A stretch of 11,462 nucleotides of DNA from Promethearchaeota archaeon (GCA_016839385.1 JAEOUK010000548.1:1-11462), one strand, 5' to 3'; counted from the first letter of the stretch, positions 1 to 7,472 are shown. A program made the numbers and translations. The notes: generated from the letters alone by a model not told the origin.

Positions 1-110
1 GATTAAAGATATGCAGAAAAATTGCAGAATCGGGACATGGTAAATATTATCCAGTTTCTGAGTTTAAAGATATCCCGAAGACGCTTCTCCATATTCTTCG
101 TACCAATTAA
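1..110 (+). CDS. C-terminal end of a probable VWA-domain protein (5' truncated by window edge)
   Basis: An open frame enters from the left edge (first full codon at 3) and ends at TAA 108-110, giving 35 visible residues. The readable stretch contains IAESGHGKYYPV followed by FKDIPKTLLHIL. This resembles the last strand and helix of von Willebrand factor A domains, where a 'leu-x-x-IA-x-x-xGG-x-yy' stretch is followed by a short helix of the 'f-xx-l' type. Such domains bind a divalent metal through a MIDAS motif and often mediate protein-protein contacts, but the MIDAS residues would lie upstream and cannot be seen. The stop is 47 bases before the next gene on the same strand. The frame is too short to exclude another Rossmann-like C-terminus, so the family call is moderate; that it is the end of a real gene is more secure. 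Confidence 0.5.
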   Translation, partial: LKICRKIAESGHGKYYPVSEFKDIPKTLLHILRTN

Positions 111-113
111 TTC

Positions 114-130
114 TAAACCTTTTTAAATGT
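114..130 (+). promoter_or_regulatory. Candidate archaeal TATA-box promoter of the enolase-superfamily gene
   Basis: The segment TAAACCTTTTTAAATGT contains a TATA-like element (TTTTAAAT, 121-128) centred about 33 bases before the ATG at 158. With the usual archaeal spacing of about 25 bases, transcription would start only a few bases before the ATG. No Shine-Dalgarno sequence lies before this ATG, which fits a leaderless or short-leader mRNA. In AT-rich DNA such elements arise by chance, so this is inference. Confidence 0.35.
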
Positions 131-157
131 CTAAACTTCACTTGGATCTGTCGGAAA

Positions 158-1390
158 ATGAAAATTATAAAAGTTGAATTATGGCATATGAATATACCTC
201 TGAAAAAACCATTTTATCCGTCTTGGATTCCAGGATATCCACAAACTCATAATAGATTCACGCTACTCCAACTAACTACGGATGATGGATTCGAAGGATA
301 TGCAGCAGGGGTTGCATTTGGTGAAGAAAGAGAAGGTTTGGGTGGTTTGCTTGCTCCTTATTTATTAGGATTAGATCCCACGGATATTGAATTAGGACAC
401 CAACGAATAATGGAAGGTAGTTTTTTAGGATGGAGAAATTTTTGGATGGAGGCTGCATTTTATGACATTAAAGCTCAAGCGAAAGGAGTACCAGTATGGA
501 AAATGCTAGGAGGACTAAAAAAACCCGTTCCTGTTTACTGGAGTACAGGTGAGGTTTGTAGACCTAAAGACCATTCAGAAATAATTAAAAAAGCTCATGA
601 AGAGGGATATAAAGCAATTAAACTTCGTGTACATGCAAAAACTCTTGAAGAAGATGTTAGAGTAATAAATGAAACTCGTTCAAAGGTGGACCAATCAGTA
701 CGTTTAGGAGTTGATGCTAATCAAGGGTGGAGAGTCACAATTGTAGAACGTACACCTGCATGGGATCTTCAAAGAGCAAAAGAATTCATTGATCATATAG
801 AACAAAGTAACATAGAATGGTTGGAAGAACCTTTAGAAATGCATAAATATGAGGAATTAGCAGAATTACGAGACTACAGTAAAAAAACAAAGATTGCTGG
901 TGCGGAATTAAACGCTGGCTGGCACGAAGCGCGTATGTTTTTACACTTTGGTAGTTATGATCTGTACCAGCCAGATTGTACAGTATTTGGAATTTCAGAT
1001 ACATTGAAAGTGATTGAAGCTTGTAATAAAGATCCAAAGTTATCCTATTCCCCTCACACATGGACGAATGGTGTTGGGCAATGGATAAACATGCATTTAT
1101 TTGCACTTTCAGATTACAAGCATCCGTTGGAATTCCCTTATGAACCAGGATCCTGGGAACCTAAATACCGGGATGGTGTCTTAAAACAACCAGTTGTACC
1201 AGAAAACGGATTTTTGGAACTCCCAGATCAACCTGGATTAGCAATTCCGTTAGATTGGGATAAAATCAAGAAATTTGGTCGTAAATTCTTCTCAATGACA
1301 GAAGGGGATCTTACAAAAAAAGTTATTAAAGAAAAAGGCATTTTCACGGCACTTAAACTGAAGAAAAGAAAAGATCAAGAGAAAAAATGA
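158..1390 (+). CDS. Mandelate racemase/muconate lactonizing enzyme family protein (enolase superfamily)
   Basis: A 410-residue protein with an N-terminal capping domain (about 1-125) and a TIM-barrel domain. It shows the superfamily signatures: K155-L-R157 at the end of the second barrel strand, and metal ligands D186 (VDANQGW), E223 (WLEEPL) and E250 (AGAELN). It also has H300 (SPHTW) with D273 (QPD) 27 residues earlier, the spacing of the catalytic His-Asp dyad in mandelate racemase. E325 sits where a further active-site acid is expected. These enzymes use Mg2+ to abstract a proton alpha to a carboxylate, giving racemisation or dehydration, often of acid sugars. The dyad points to the mandelate racemase subgroup, but the substrate cannot be read. 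The second residue of the usual KxK motif is Arg here. The start MKIIKVE matches the family's normal first strand. The C-terminus is a Lys-rich tail (about 386-410). Probably cytosolic and monocistronic. Confidence 0.9.
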   Translation: MKIIKVELWHMNIPLKKPFYPSWIPGYPQTHNRFTLLQLTTDDGFEGYAAGVAFGEEREGLGGLLAPYLLGLDPTDIELGHQRIMEGSFLGWRNFWMEAAFYDIKAQAKGVPVWKMLGGLKKPVPVYWSTGEVCRPKDHSEIIKKAHEEGYKAIKLRVHAKTLEEDVRVINETRSKVDQSVRLGVDANQGWRVTIVERTPAWDLQRAKEFIDHIEQSNIEWLEEPLEMHKYEELAELRDYSKKTKIAGAELNAGWHEARMFLHFGSYDLYQPDCTVFGISDTLKVIEACNKDPKLSYSPHTWTNGVGQWINMHLFALSDYKHPLEFPYEPGSWEPKYRDGVLKQPVVPENGFLELPDQPGLAIPLDWDKIKKFGRKFFSMTEGDLTKKVIKEKGIFTALKLKKRKDQEKK

Positions 1391-1403
1391 AGAATTTCCG
1401 ATG

Positions 1404-1416
1404 GTTTTTTCTCTTT
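1404..1416 (+). terminator. Candidate T-rich archaeal terminator after the enolase-superfamily gene
   Basis: Fourteen bases after the TGA, the plus strand reads GGTTTTTTCTCTTT. Archaeal RNA polymerase terminates at runs of T on the non-template strand without needing a stable hairpin, and no hairpin is seen here. A second T-rich stretch (1426-1447) follows and could add to termination. Confidence 0.4.
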
Positions 1417-1425
1417 GTAATCTAA

Positions 1426-1448
1426 ATTTTTATTATTTATCTTTTAAT
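1426..1448 (+). promoter_or_regulatory. Candidate promoter region of carS
   Basis: The AT-rich stretch 1426-1448 contains TATA-like elements, the last being TTTTAAT at 1442-1448, about 45 bases before the carS ATG. This would place the transcript start near 1470 with a leader of about 20 bases. The same stretch is T-rich, so it may instead belong to the upstream terminator. Confidence 0.3.
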
Positions 1449-1490
1449 CAGATTACTAAAAAGCCTAGTTCATTATAGTGAAGAATATAA

Positions 1491-2306
1491 ATGACTCCAA
1501 TTTCAGATAAAAAACAGTCCCAGAGACGACGAGAACTTAGTTTGCAAGAAGAAAAGTGGAAAAATAGTGCGCTGATATTTTGTGGAATATTCTTGATCCT
1601 ATTTGTTGGTGAATTGATACTCTATCTACTAATTTGGAATATCAATGACTGGACATGCGTTTTATTACTTCAAATCATCCTCATTATGCCTGCATATTTA
1701 GCAAACGCAGGTATGCTCCTATTTGGAAGAGGAGGGAAACCATTAGATAAAGGAAAAAAAGCAAAAGATGGAAACCGTTTATTTGGACCAGGAAAAACAT
1801 TGAAAGGGTTAATACTAGGGCCTATATTTGCTATTGTAGTCTCTTTGATCATCCATACAATATTAATTGTGTCGTGGAATGGTATTGAGGAGATTATTCT
1901 TCTTTTTTGGGGAGGAGAAAGAGAATACATTTTATTTAAAGGCACTCCAGAGAGTGCTGTAGATCTATTCAAAGTATATATGACTGGAGCAAGGTTAGAA
2001 CAATCTTTATGGATTGGATTCATCAAATTATTTGTTCGAGTTACTCTGGTATCCTTTGGTGCAGCTGGAGGAGACTTATTTGGATCTTGGTTGAAACGGA
2101 GATTGAATAAAAATCGAGGAGAACCTGTATGGGGCCTAGATCAATTGGATTTCATTACACCTGCGGTATTGGTAGGATTTCCATTCATTATTCTTGATTT
2201 AAAATTCATTGCTATTGTGATCTTTATATTGATATTTACCCCATTTATGGCGGTGATTTCGAATACAATAGCATATTTGACAGGGATAAAGGATGTACCT
2301 TATTAA
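1491..2306 (+). CDS. carS: CDP-archaeol synthase (CTP:2,3-di-O-geranylgeranyl-sn-glycero-1-phosphate cytidyltransferase)
   Basis: CarS transfers CMP from CTP to digeranylgeranylglyceryl phosphate, making the activated precursor for archaeal polar head groups; it acts in the cytoplasmic membrane. The 271-residue protein carries the family signatures: MPAYLANAG at 66-74, then DKGKKAKDGNRLFGPGKT (86-103), GGDLFGSWLKRR (193-204) and LDQLDF (216-221). These acidic and basic cytosolic loops form the Mg-CTP site in this fold. Hydrophobic helices are visible at about 27-50, 53-75, 106-128, 178-192 and 223-262. Characterised members are about 170-180 residues. The extra length here is a charged N-terminus (1-25) and an insert of about 45 residues (129-172) between the DGxR/GKT half and the GDLxGS half. 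The ATG lacks a clear Shine-Dalgarno. The gene ends 5 bases before an opposing gene. The family call is very secure. Confidence 0.96.
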   Translation: MTPISDKKQSQRRRELSLQEEKWKNSALIFCGIFLILFVGELILYLLIWNINDWTCVLLLQIILIMPAYLANAGMLLFGRGGKPLDKGKKAKDGNRLFGPGKTLKGLILGPIFAIVVSLIIHTILIVSWNGIEEIILLFWGGEREYILFKGTPESAVDLFKVYMTGARLEQSLWIGFIKLFVRVTLVSFGAAGGDLFGSWLKRRLNKNRGEPVWGLDQLDFITPAVLVGFPFIILDLKFIAIVIFILIFTPFMAVISNTIAYLTGIKDVPY

Positions 2307-2311
2307 GAGAT

Positions 2312-2623
2312 TTATTCATCAGTATTTTCAGATTTAGAATGAAAAATTCTCGAACGTAGTTTTTGAAGCGTGTTTTCTTCTTTTTCTTCGGTTTCTTCAC
2401 CGATTCGATACTCCTTTCGAATGACTAACCAGAATGCACCTAACCCAATAGCTTCAGAAATCAAACCGATAGTAATGATTATTCCCATATTTGCGTTTCC
2501 GAGACGCACTAACCTTGCAAGTAGTGGTCCAAGCATCAGAAGGACCCCTGAGAGAATACCTTTTAGAATGAGTGAGAAGTTAGTCTTGATCCCTTTTATT
2601 AATCGTTGAAAGAAATTTGCCAA
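2312..2623 (-). CDS. Small two-helix membrane protein of unknown function
   Basis: A 103-residue protein that I do not recognise. A short basic N-terminus (about 1-17) is followed by two hydrophobic segments, about 18-38 (rich in G, L and V) and 46-67, joined by a short loop with Arg. A highly charged tail (70-103) contains the acidic run EETEEKEEN and then basic and Ser residues. The positively charged residues around both segments make topology ambiguous, though a cytosolic charged tail is likely. The start is TTG at 2623, supported by a well-placed AGGTG nine bases upstream; no ATG in frame fits. It follows the giant-protein operon on the same strand by 79 bases, with a possible promoter in between. 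It ends tail-to-tail with carS, 5 bases apart. Membership of the operon is possible but not shown. Confidence 0.7.
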   Translation of the reverse strand: MANFFQRLIKGIKTNFSLILKGILSGVLLMLGPLLARLVRLGNANMGIIITIGLISEAIGLGAFWLVIRKEYRIGEETEEKEENTLQKLRSRIFHSKSENTDE

Positions 2624-2632
2624 AATATGTCA

Positions 2633-2637
2633 CACCT
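2633..2637 (-). promoter_or_regulatory. Ribosome binding site deciding a TTG start
   Basis: On the minus strand AGGTG lies nine bases before the TTG at 2623. It matches the archaeal anti-Shine-Dalgarno complement GGAGGTGATC and supports TTG as the initiator of the small membrane protein. Confidence 0.6.
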
Positions 2638-2665
2638 AATTAGTATGATTTTCTATTATCCCTTG

Positions 2666-2673
2666 TTTTTTAA
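2666..2673 (-). promoter_or_regulatory. Candidate TATA element for the small membrane protein gene
   Basis: On the minus strand the segment CCTTAAAAAACAAGG contains a TATA-like TTAAAAAA about 45 bases before the TTG start. This would leave a leader of about 20 bases that includes the ribosome binding site. The evidence is weak because of the AT-rich background; the gene may instead be read through from the upstream operon. Confidence 0.25.
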
Positions 2674-2702
2674 GGTCGTGGTTCTTTTCTTTTTAAGAAA
2701 TA

Positions 2703-5063
2703 TTAAAGATGTTTTTTGAATTTTTGATATAATACTTTATCTAATTTCTTTCCAATTCGGTTTGAGAGTTGATTAGCAATATTCCATCTCTCACCTTCGA
2801 TAATCTCAGTGTCTACTTCACTTTCAGACGGTATCTTTCCAATCCGATTTGAAAGTTCACTGGTAATTAACTCAAATACCTCACTTCTTATTGTTTCTCT
2901 CGGATCTAATATAAAAGCAGGCCAGTGTTTCTTGATACGAGATAATGCAAAATAATAGAAATCGGTAAATAATTCCACAGTTGATTTTGTTCCTAATTCA
3001 CTGTGATTCTTCATATTCTCGGAACAAGCTTTTCCATCCTTATCTTTGTTCCAATATAATGTTGTTGGTGTAATACCTCGAGATGTAATTCGCATCATAC
3101 TTGAGGTAATTCTGCGTTCAATCCAATCTAAAGTATGTAATTCTTGCCCTCTCTTGATTTCTGCTTTTTGTTTTTCACGTTTAAGTAGTTCAATTCGCTT
3201 TGCTTCTTCCACTTGGAGTTTTCTTTTTTCATGTAACATCTTATAGCGTTCCAGTAAATCATATGCAAGACTATAAGAAACTGGAGATATTATGTCTGAA
3301 GGAAGTCTTAAATCTCGAACCTCAGCATAAATTGAACTGGGAGAAGTTTCTAAAGATTTTACGGCATCAGACAATTTGGAATCAAGGAATCGTGCAAGAA
3401 TAAAACCATTTACTAAAAATGGATCTCGTTCTGCGTCAAAAATAGTAGAAAGTTCTTTTTGCCTGCTAGTTATCCTTTTAATTATTAATTCTTCAATTTT
3501 CACAACTACCCATTGTTGATCTTCTGAATGTTCATGGAGTTTTTTAATTGCCATTAAAAATCTGGATTGATCCTCTTTTACCTTATTGTAAGTTTCAAGT
3601 ATTCTACTGATTTGCCTGGTAACCTTTGCCAACATACGGAAATAAATTTCTCGGGACAAATTTAGAAGAATATCATCATGTTCATAGAAAAGAATCATTG
3701 ACGCAAGATTAGTTATAGGTGTATCATTGAGAATGCGTTGCTCAATTCGCAGTTTTTTATGATAGAACCGACGTAAATCAACAGCTGTCATACCAATACG
3801 TTCTGCAATAGTAGTAATGATGTTATTATGTTCAGGATCTGAAGCATCCATTAAATCTTGAATGGTAATACTTTGGATACGTGGATTAATTTGTTTAATT
3901 TTAACAAGCTCAGCTTCAGCATTAGCAATAGGGTTGTTAACAGGATTTCCTATTTTTACTAAATCCATCTTGTTAATCCCATACGTCTTCAATATTTGAA
4001 AAACTCGTTTTTTATCTACACCAAATAAATTAACAAATTCTGGTATATCTACTACCCCTAATCTCTTAAAAAAGAGCGTTATTTCATTGAAATTATATTC
4101 CAATAAACTTTCTAAGAAGTAAATTAAGTAATTAGCTGTTTTTTCTTTACTAATATTGAAGATTTGTTCCCGAATTAAATCTAGTATCTCGTTTTCAAAT
4201 GTTTCATAATCCCGTTTTCGTTTGTTTGTTTGTGCAAATTTCTTAGTTAATTCCTCTCGAAATGAAATAGCATGTTGAAATGCTTCTAATCCTAAAGATG
4301 AAGTGGGAAATACTTCTAAAATATTACGCATTATCTGATTTTGTATTTGATGCATCGGCATTGTTTCAATTTTAAGATCTCGAGCTGTGTTGAATTCAAA
4401 TTTTGCTCTCATTTCATTTTGAATACCGTTTAAGACGGAAAGTTCCATATACTGATCAATATTTTCTTCCTCAATTAGCTCTTCTTCGATTGCTCTACCA
4501 ATAGGTTTGAAATCCGATGATTCCTTTATTATTTGTCGACGTACCTGCTTTGATATTCCCAATAAATCTCCTGTATAATCGAAAAAATATACTATGGGAA
4601 ATTTAAATAGAATTTCATTCAGTTGTTTCTCTAGTTTCTTACGTATTTCCTCACGTTCTTTATCTGGAATTTCTCCTCTCAAATATATCAGAGTGTCAAC
4701 ACAATTTCGTATTAAGTCGTTTTCATACTCCAGTAATTTAATTTCGTAATCAATTGTATCTTTTACTAATGAGGAAAATTCATTGAAGATCTCTTTCTTT
4801 TCGGTTTTTTCAATTAAATCCAATTTATCTGTAGAGACGGATACTTCCATTGGATCTTTGGTATGAATACCCCAATAATCAAAAGCTTGTACAACTGATG
4901 ATGCGATCAATAAATTCGATAACGTGTTCTCTTTCCCACATAATTCATAGATTTTATTTCTGCCTTCATCCCTTCGAAAATGAGATGTGATTCGTTTTGT
5001 TGTTTGGAAAAAAACGTCAGCAGATTCTTCAGCTGTTTCTCTTCTTCTTATGCCATCGATCAA
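2703..5063 (-). CDS. Large helical protein of unknown function (second gene of a two-gene operon)
   Basis: A 786-residue soluble protein that I do not recognise. It has no signal peptide or membrane helix and almost no Cys (42, 121, 680). It appears nearly all-helical. Features I can see: a charged helix at 131-150, and three short segments with a helix-turn-helix-like rhythm (GISKQVRRQII 169-179, GVDKKRVFQIL 348-358, GMTAVDLRRFY 424-434). A strongly charged, probable coiled-coil helix lies at about 603-642. Near the C-terminus LSNRIGK occurs twice (737-743 and 766-772), 29 residues apart. No Walker motif, zinc cluster or catalytic signature was found. The start is TTG at 5063, fixed by a strong AGGAGG seven bases upstream; the nearby ATG is out of frame and quickly stopped. 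It lies 11 bases after the other giant gene, so the two are co-transcribed and probably work together. A DNA-binding or scaffold role is conceivable but unproven. Confidence 0.85.
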   Translation of the reverse strand: MIDGIRRRETAEESADVFFQTTKRITSHFRRDEGRNKIYELCGKENTLSNLLIASSVVQAFDYWGIHTKDPMEVSVSTDKLDLIEKTEKKEIFNEFSSLVKDTIDYEIKLLEYENDLIRNCVDTLIYLRGEIPDKEREEIRKKLEKQLNEILFKFPIVYFFDYTGDLLGISKQVRRQIIKESSDFKPIGRAIEEELIEEENIDQYMELSVLNGIQNEMRAKFEFNTARDLKIETMPMHQIQNQIMRNILEVFPTSSLGLEAFQHAISFREELTKKFAQTNKRKRDYETFENEILDLIREQIFNISKEKTANYLIYFLESLLEYNFNEITLFFKRLGVVDIPEFVNLFGVDKKRVFQILKTYGINKMDLVKIGNPVNNPIANAEAELVKIKQINPRIQSITIQDLMDASDPEHNNIITTIAERIGMTAVDLRRFYHKKLRIEQRILNDTPITNLASMILFYEHDDILLNLSREIYFRMLAKVTRQISRILETYNKVKEDQSRFLMAIKKLHEHSEDQQWVVVKIEELIIKRITSRQKELSTIFDAERDPFLVNGFILARFLDSKLSDAVKSLETSPSSIYAEVRDLRLPSDIISPVSYSLAYDLLERYKMLHEKRKLQVEEAKRIELLKREKQKAEIKRGQELHTLDWIERRITSSMMRITSRGITPTTLYWNKDKDGKACSENMKNHSELGTKSTVELFTDFYYFALSRIKKHWPAFILDPRETIRSEVFELITSELSNRIGKIPSESEVDTEIIEGERWNIANQLSNRIGKKLDKVLYQKFKKHL
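2749..2858 (-). repeat. Short imperfect direct repeat encoding LSNRIGK twice
   Basis: The 23-base segments 2749-2771 and 2836-2858 match at 19 of 23 positions. They are 87 bases (29 codons) apart, in frame, at the 3' end of the 786-residue gene. Each encodes LSNRIGK preceded by E or Q. Conservation at the DNA level suggests either a recent local duplication or constraint on the peptide. Confidence 0.55.
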
Positions 5064-5070
5064 ATTTTTC

Positions 5071-5076
5071 CCTCCT
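5071..5076 (-). promoter_or_regulatory. Strong Shine-Dalgarno overlapping the upstream stop codon
   Basis: On the minus strand AGGAGG lies seven bases before TTG 5063. Its first two bases are part of the TAG stop of the preceding gene (5077-5075). This is a classic coupling arrangement and fixes both the operon and the TTG start. Confidence 0.8.
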
Positions 5077-7411
5077 AGAATTTGGACCGTAATTGGAACC
5101 AGTTATTAGATAAACTTACTTTGTAGAAACTCTCCCAAAATTTGAAATCCAAACTATATATTAGAGGTTTTTCATATTCTGGTTGATCCCTGTTTATTAA
5201 CTTCAAACAAACAGGGCGTGCTATTAATTTTGAAAAATATTTCAACTCAAATTCGTATACGAAATTAAAGAAATCAAGTTTTGTGTGAATTTTAGCTAGT
5301 TTTAATTTCTCAAATCGTTGAGATGAAAATTCTGGATTAATATATTGAATTGCTGGTACAGTATCCATCGTATAAGGAAGTTGAGTTAGAATTTTCAATA
5401 ATTTTTGTTTAACATAAGCGGGAAATTCTTCAATAATTCCCAAGCTATATTCATATTGCTCAAAAACAAGAAGCATTATCTCTTTCTCTTCAATATCTTC
5501 CACTTTGGCAATGTAACTGTCTAATATGTTCATAAAACGTTCAGGTTCGATGTTTTCCTGAATCTTTTTACTTAAAAATTCCATTAAACTGTTTAAATGA
5601 GTGAATTTTGACCAACTGTCCGAATTAGGTATAGTTCGAAGATTTTGTTGGTGCTGTGCAATTAATTCTAATAGATAATATTTCCACTCTATATCAAGAC
5701 CACCTATCCGTTTACGAAGGAATTGGAAGAATTTATAAGAGAGATCTTGAGAAGATGTTCCCTTTTCCTCATCAATTTCCTTAACAAAACGGTTTAATGT
5801 ATTGAACCGTAAAATATAGCTCAATAGAAACTCTAGTTGACTTGCAGCTTTCTTCAAGTTATCCAAATGGATTTTAACTTTGTTTTGATGTTTATCAAGC
5901 ATAATTTCAGTAAATTTAATTAAATCTTTTGGTAGAATTGGTATCTCATCAATGTAATTCTCTACTGCTAATTGGACGATATTCCGAAATTCCTCATTAA
6001 GTAAAGGACGATCATAACGCACGTAAAAGGGATTATTGATAATGCGCTCGTGAATCTGGATAATAAGATGCTCTGCAAATTTTGAAATGTATCGTTCTCC
6101 CAGCGATTTAGCCGGTGTTTGTTCTAATTTAAATTCTTCATTAAGATTCTCAATATATCTATAGAATAACCGTAATAAATGAGTATATGATAGGAAGCGT
6201 TCGACATTAGGTTCTAATAATGTAAAAGAAGCCTCCATCATCTGATTGAAATAATTTATACACGGAGATATTTCATTAAGCCTAACTTTTTCAACATTTT
6301 TGAATGAGCACTCTTGAATAAGGCTAATTTGAGTTTTTAAAATTTCTGCAATACATTTTTTCTTGTTCGGTTCTACTCCACCAAACAGTTCTTTTATTTT
6401 TCGAATAATGTTATCTAAACTATTATTATATCCCGATCGAAGAAATTTATCCAATTTTTGATGAAATTCGATGAATATATCTTTTATTTCTCTAAGATGT
6501 CGTTTAATTTCTATTAAAATTTCTTCACTTGAACAATTATGGGGGATTTTATTTAAACGAGTTTCCAATTCTTCAATGATGGTTTTAATAATTCCTACTT
6601 GAACTTCATTTATACTGCCAGTATTTGCTATTGTGAGTAGTTTTGCTCCTAAATCAATCGTTTTTTGAGCAATATAATACCCACTAGGTCCTGAGATTTG
6701 AGATTTTAGATGTTTTAGTTTCTCATGGTCAGGCATCGTAAATTGCAAGGTTCGATATGTAGGAGATTCCGTATAGATTTCTCGATTAGGACGGTTCCAT
6801 TTGATTTTGTATTTTGATTGTATCTCACCGAATGGTTCTAAATAACTTTCATCATCTGGAGAAGTTGTTCGAATTCCTACGAGTTTTTTATTCCACTCAC
6901 GTTCCAATAATTCACCTTGGACTTTCCGTGCAAATCTTTTTGCAAATTTTGTCAGAACAGCGATTTTTTCATGCTGATTTAATTCAGGACGATCTGCCAT
7001 TTCCAATATTTCAAAAAACAACTTTGAAATCTGTTGTATAGAATTTTGAGCTTTATCCATATCTAGTAAACTGGTTGTATAAGTAAGGGCGAGAATGATA
7101 GTATTGGTTTCTTTGTACTCTCTGGGCATTAAAATCATAGATTCAGGAAGCAATTTTATAGATTCGCGTTTCGGCATGAAATTTTTTAGCTCGAATTCAA
7201 TCGAGTAGATTTCTGTTCCTGAATAATCACGTAACATTGCGTTGTACGCATTTAAATATTCAAGAACTTTCAGAACTAGCTCGTGGGTTTTTTCCTTGGT
7301 AAGTTTACCAACGCCAATAATTTCTCCTACGTCTAAATTCTCTTTTCCTGAAAATCCCAGTATTAAGGTTAGTTGCTTTTGTAACTCTTCAATTGTGGTT
7401 AATGTACTCAT
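5075..7411 (-). CDS. Large helical protein of unknown function (first gene of a two-gene operon)
   Basis: A soluble protein of 778 residues (780 if the first of three tandem ATGs is used) that I do not recognise. The composition is rich in Leu, Ile, Lys and Glu, with long amphipathic helices throughout; there is no membrane segment, signal peptide, nucleotide-binding loop or metal cluster. A less helical, more polar segment lies at about 180-245 and contains aromatic and Pro residues. From about 270 to 680 it reads as successive helix pairs, as in alpha-solenoid or scaffold proteins. The C-terminal 60 residues are rich in aromatics. ATGs occur at 7417, 7414 and 7411. The AAAGGGG Shine-Dalgarno directly abuts the first and is six bases from the third, so I chose 7411. 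The next gene follows after 11 bases. No clear similarity to its 786-residue neighbour was seen by eye. An enzyme is unlikely; a structural partner is the better guess. Confidence 0.85.
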   Translation of the reverse strand: MSTLTTIEELQKQLTLILGFSGKENLDVGEIIGVGKLTKEKTHELVLKVLEYLNAYNAMLRDYSGTEIYSIEFELKNFMPKRESIKLLPESMILMPREYKETNTIILALTYTTSLLDMDKAQNSIQQISKLFFEILEMADRPELNQHEKIAVLTKFAKRFARKVQGELLEREWNKKLVGIRTTSPDDESYLEPFGEIQSKYKIKWNRPNREIYTESPTYRTLQFTMPDHEKLKHLKSQISGPSGYYIAQKTIDLGAKLLTIANTGSINEVQVGIIKTIIEELETRLNKIPHNCSSEEILIEIKRHLREIKDIFIEFHQKLDKFLRSGYNNSLDNIIRKIKELFGGVEPNKKKCIAEILKTQISLIQECSFKNVEKVRLNEISPCINYFNQMMEASFTLLEPNVERFLSYTHLLRLFYRYIENLNEEFKLEQTPAKSLGERYISKFAEHLIIQIHERIINNPFYVRYDRPLLNEEFRNIVQLAVENYIDEIPILPKDLIKFTEIMLDKHQNKVKIHLDNLKKAASQLEFLLSYILRFNTLNRFVKEIDEEKGTSSQDLSYKFFQFLRKRIGGLDIEWKYYLLELIAQHQQNLRTIPNSDSWSKFTHLNSLMEFLSKKIQENIEPERFMNILDSYIAKVEDIEEKEIMLLVFEQYEYSLGIIEEFPAYVKQKLLKILTQLPYTMDTVPAIQYINPEFSSQRFEKLKLAKIHTKLDFFNFVYEFELKYFSKLIARPVCLKLINRDQPEYEKPLIYSLDFKFWESFYKVSLSNNWFQLRSKF

Positions 7412-7417
7412 CATCAT

Positions 7418-7424
7418 CCCCTTT
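7418..7424 (-). promoter_or_regulatory. Shine-Dalgarno favouring the third of three tandem ATGs
   Basis: On the minus strand AAAGGGG is immediately followed by ATGATGATG. A ribosome needs some spacing, so the ATG at 7411 (six bases after GGGG) is preferred over 7417. The effect on the protein is only two residues. Confidence 0.55.
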
Positions 7425-7464
7425 GTAATTACAGACTAAGAAGTAGCTTTCACCAGTTTTATGT

Positions 7465-7472
7465 ATTAAAAT
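7465..7472 (-). promoter_or_regulatory. Candidate TATA element for the giant-protein operon
   Basis: On the minus strand TTTTAATA lies about 50 bases before the start codon at 7411. Initiation about 25 bases downstream, near 7440, would give a short leader that includes the AAAGGGG ribosome binding site. It sits on the left side of the divergent intergenic region. Confidence 0.35.

Noticed and set aside
786..1106. A 106-codon minus-strand open frame inside the enolase-superfamily gene
   Set aside because: It covers the conserved metal-ligand region of a clearly real gene; its own translation has no recognisable motif or start signal.
1670..2026. A 118-codon minus-strand open frame inside carS
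   Set aside because: It is a shadow of the conserved CarS signature region, with no start signal.
2685..2699. A 6-bp A/T-only hairpin (TTTCTT-TTT-AAGAAA) after the giant operon as a terminator
   Set aside because: The stem contains no strong pairs beyond one G/C per arm, and on the transcribed (minus) strand no T-run follows, so it does not resemble an archaeal terminator.
2703..7417. Possible ancient duplication relating the two giant proteins, given their near-equal length
   Set aside because: No shared motif or alignable stretch was seen by eye; length alone is not evidence. A profile-profile comparison would settle it.
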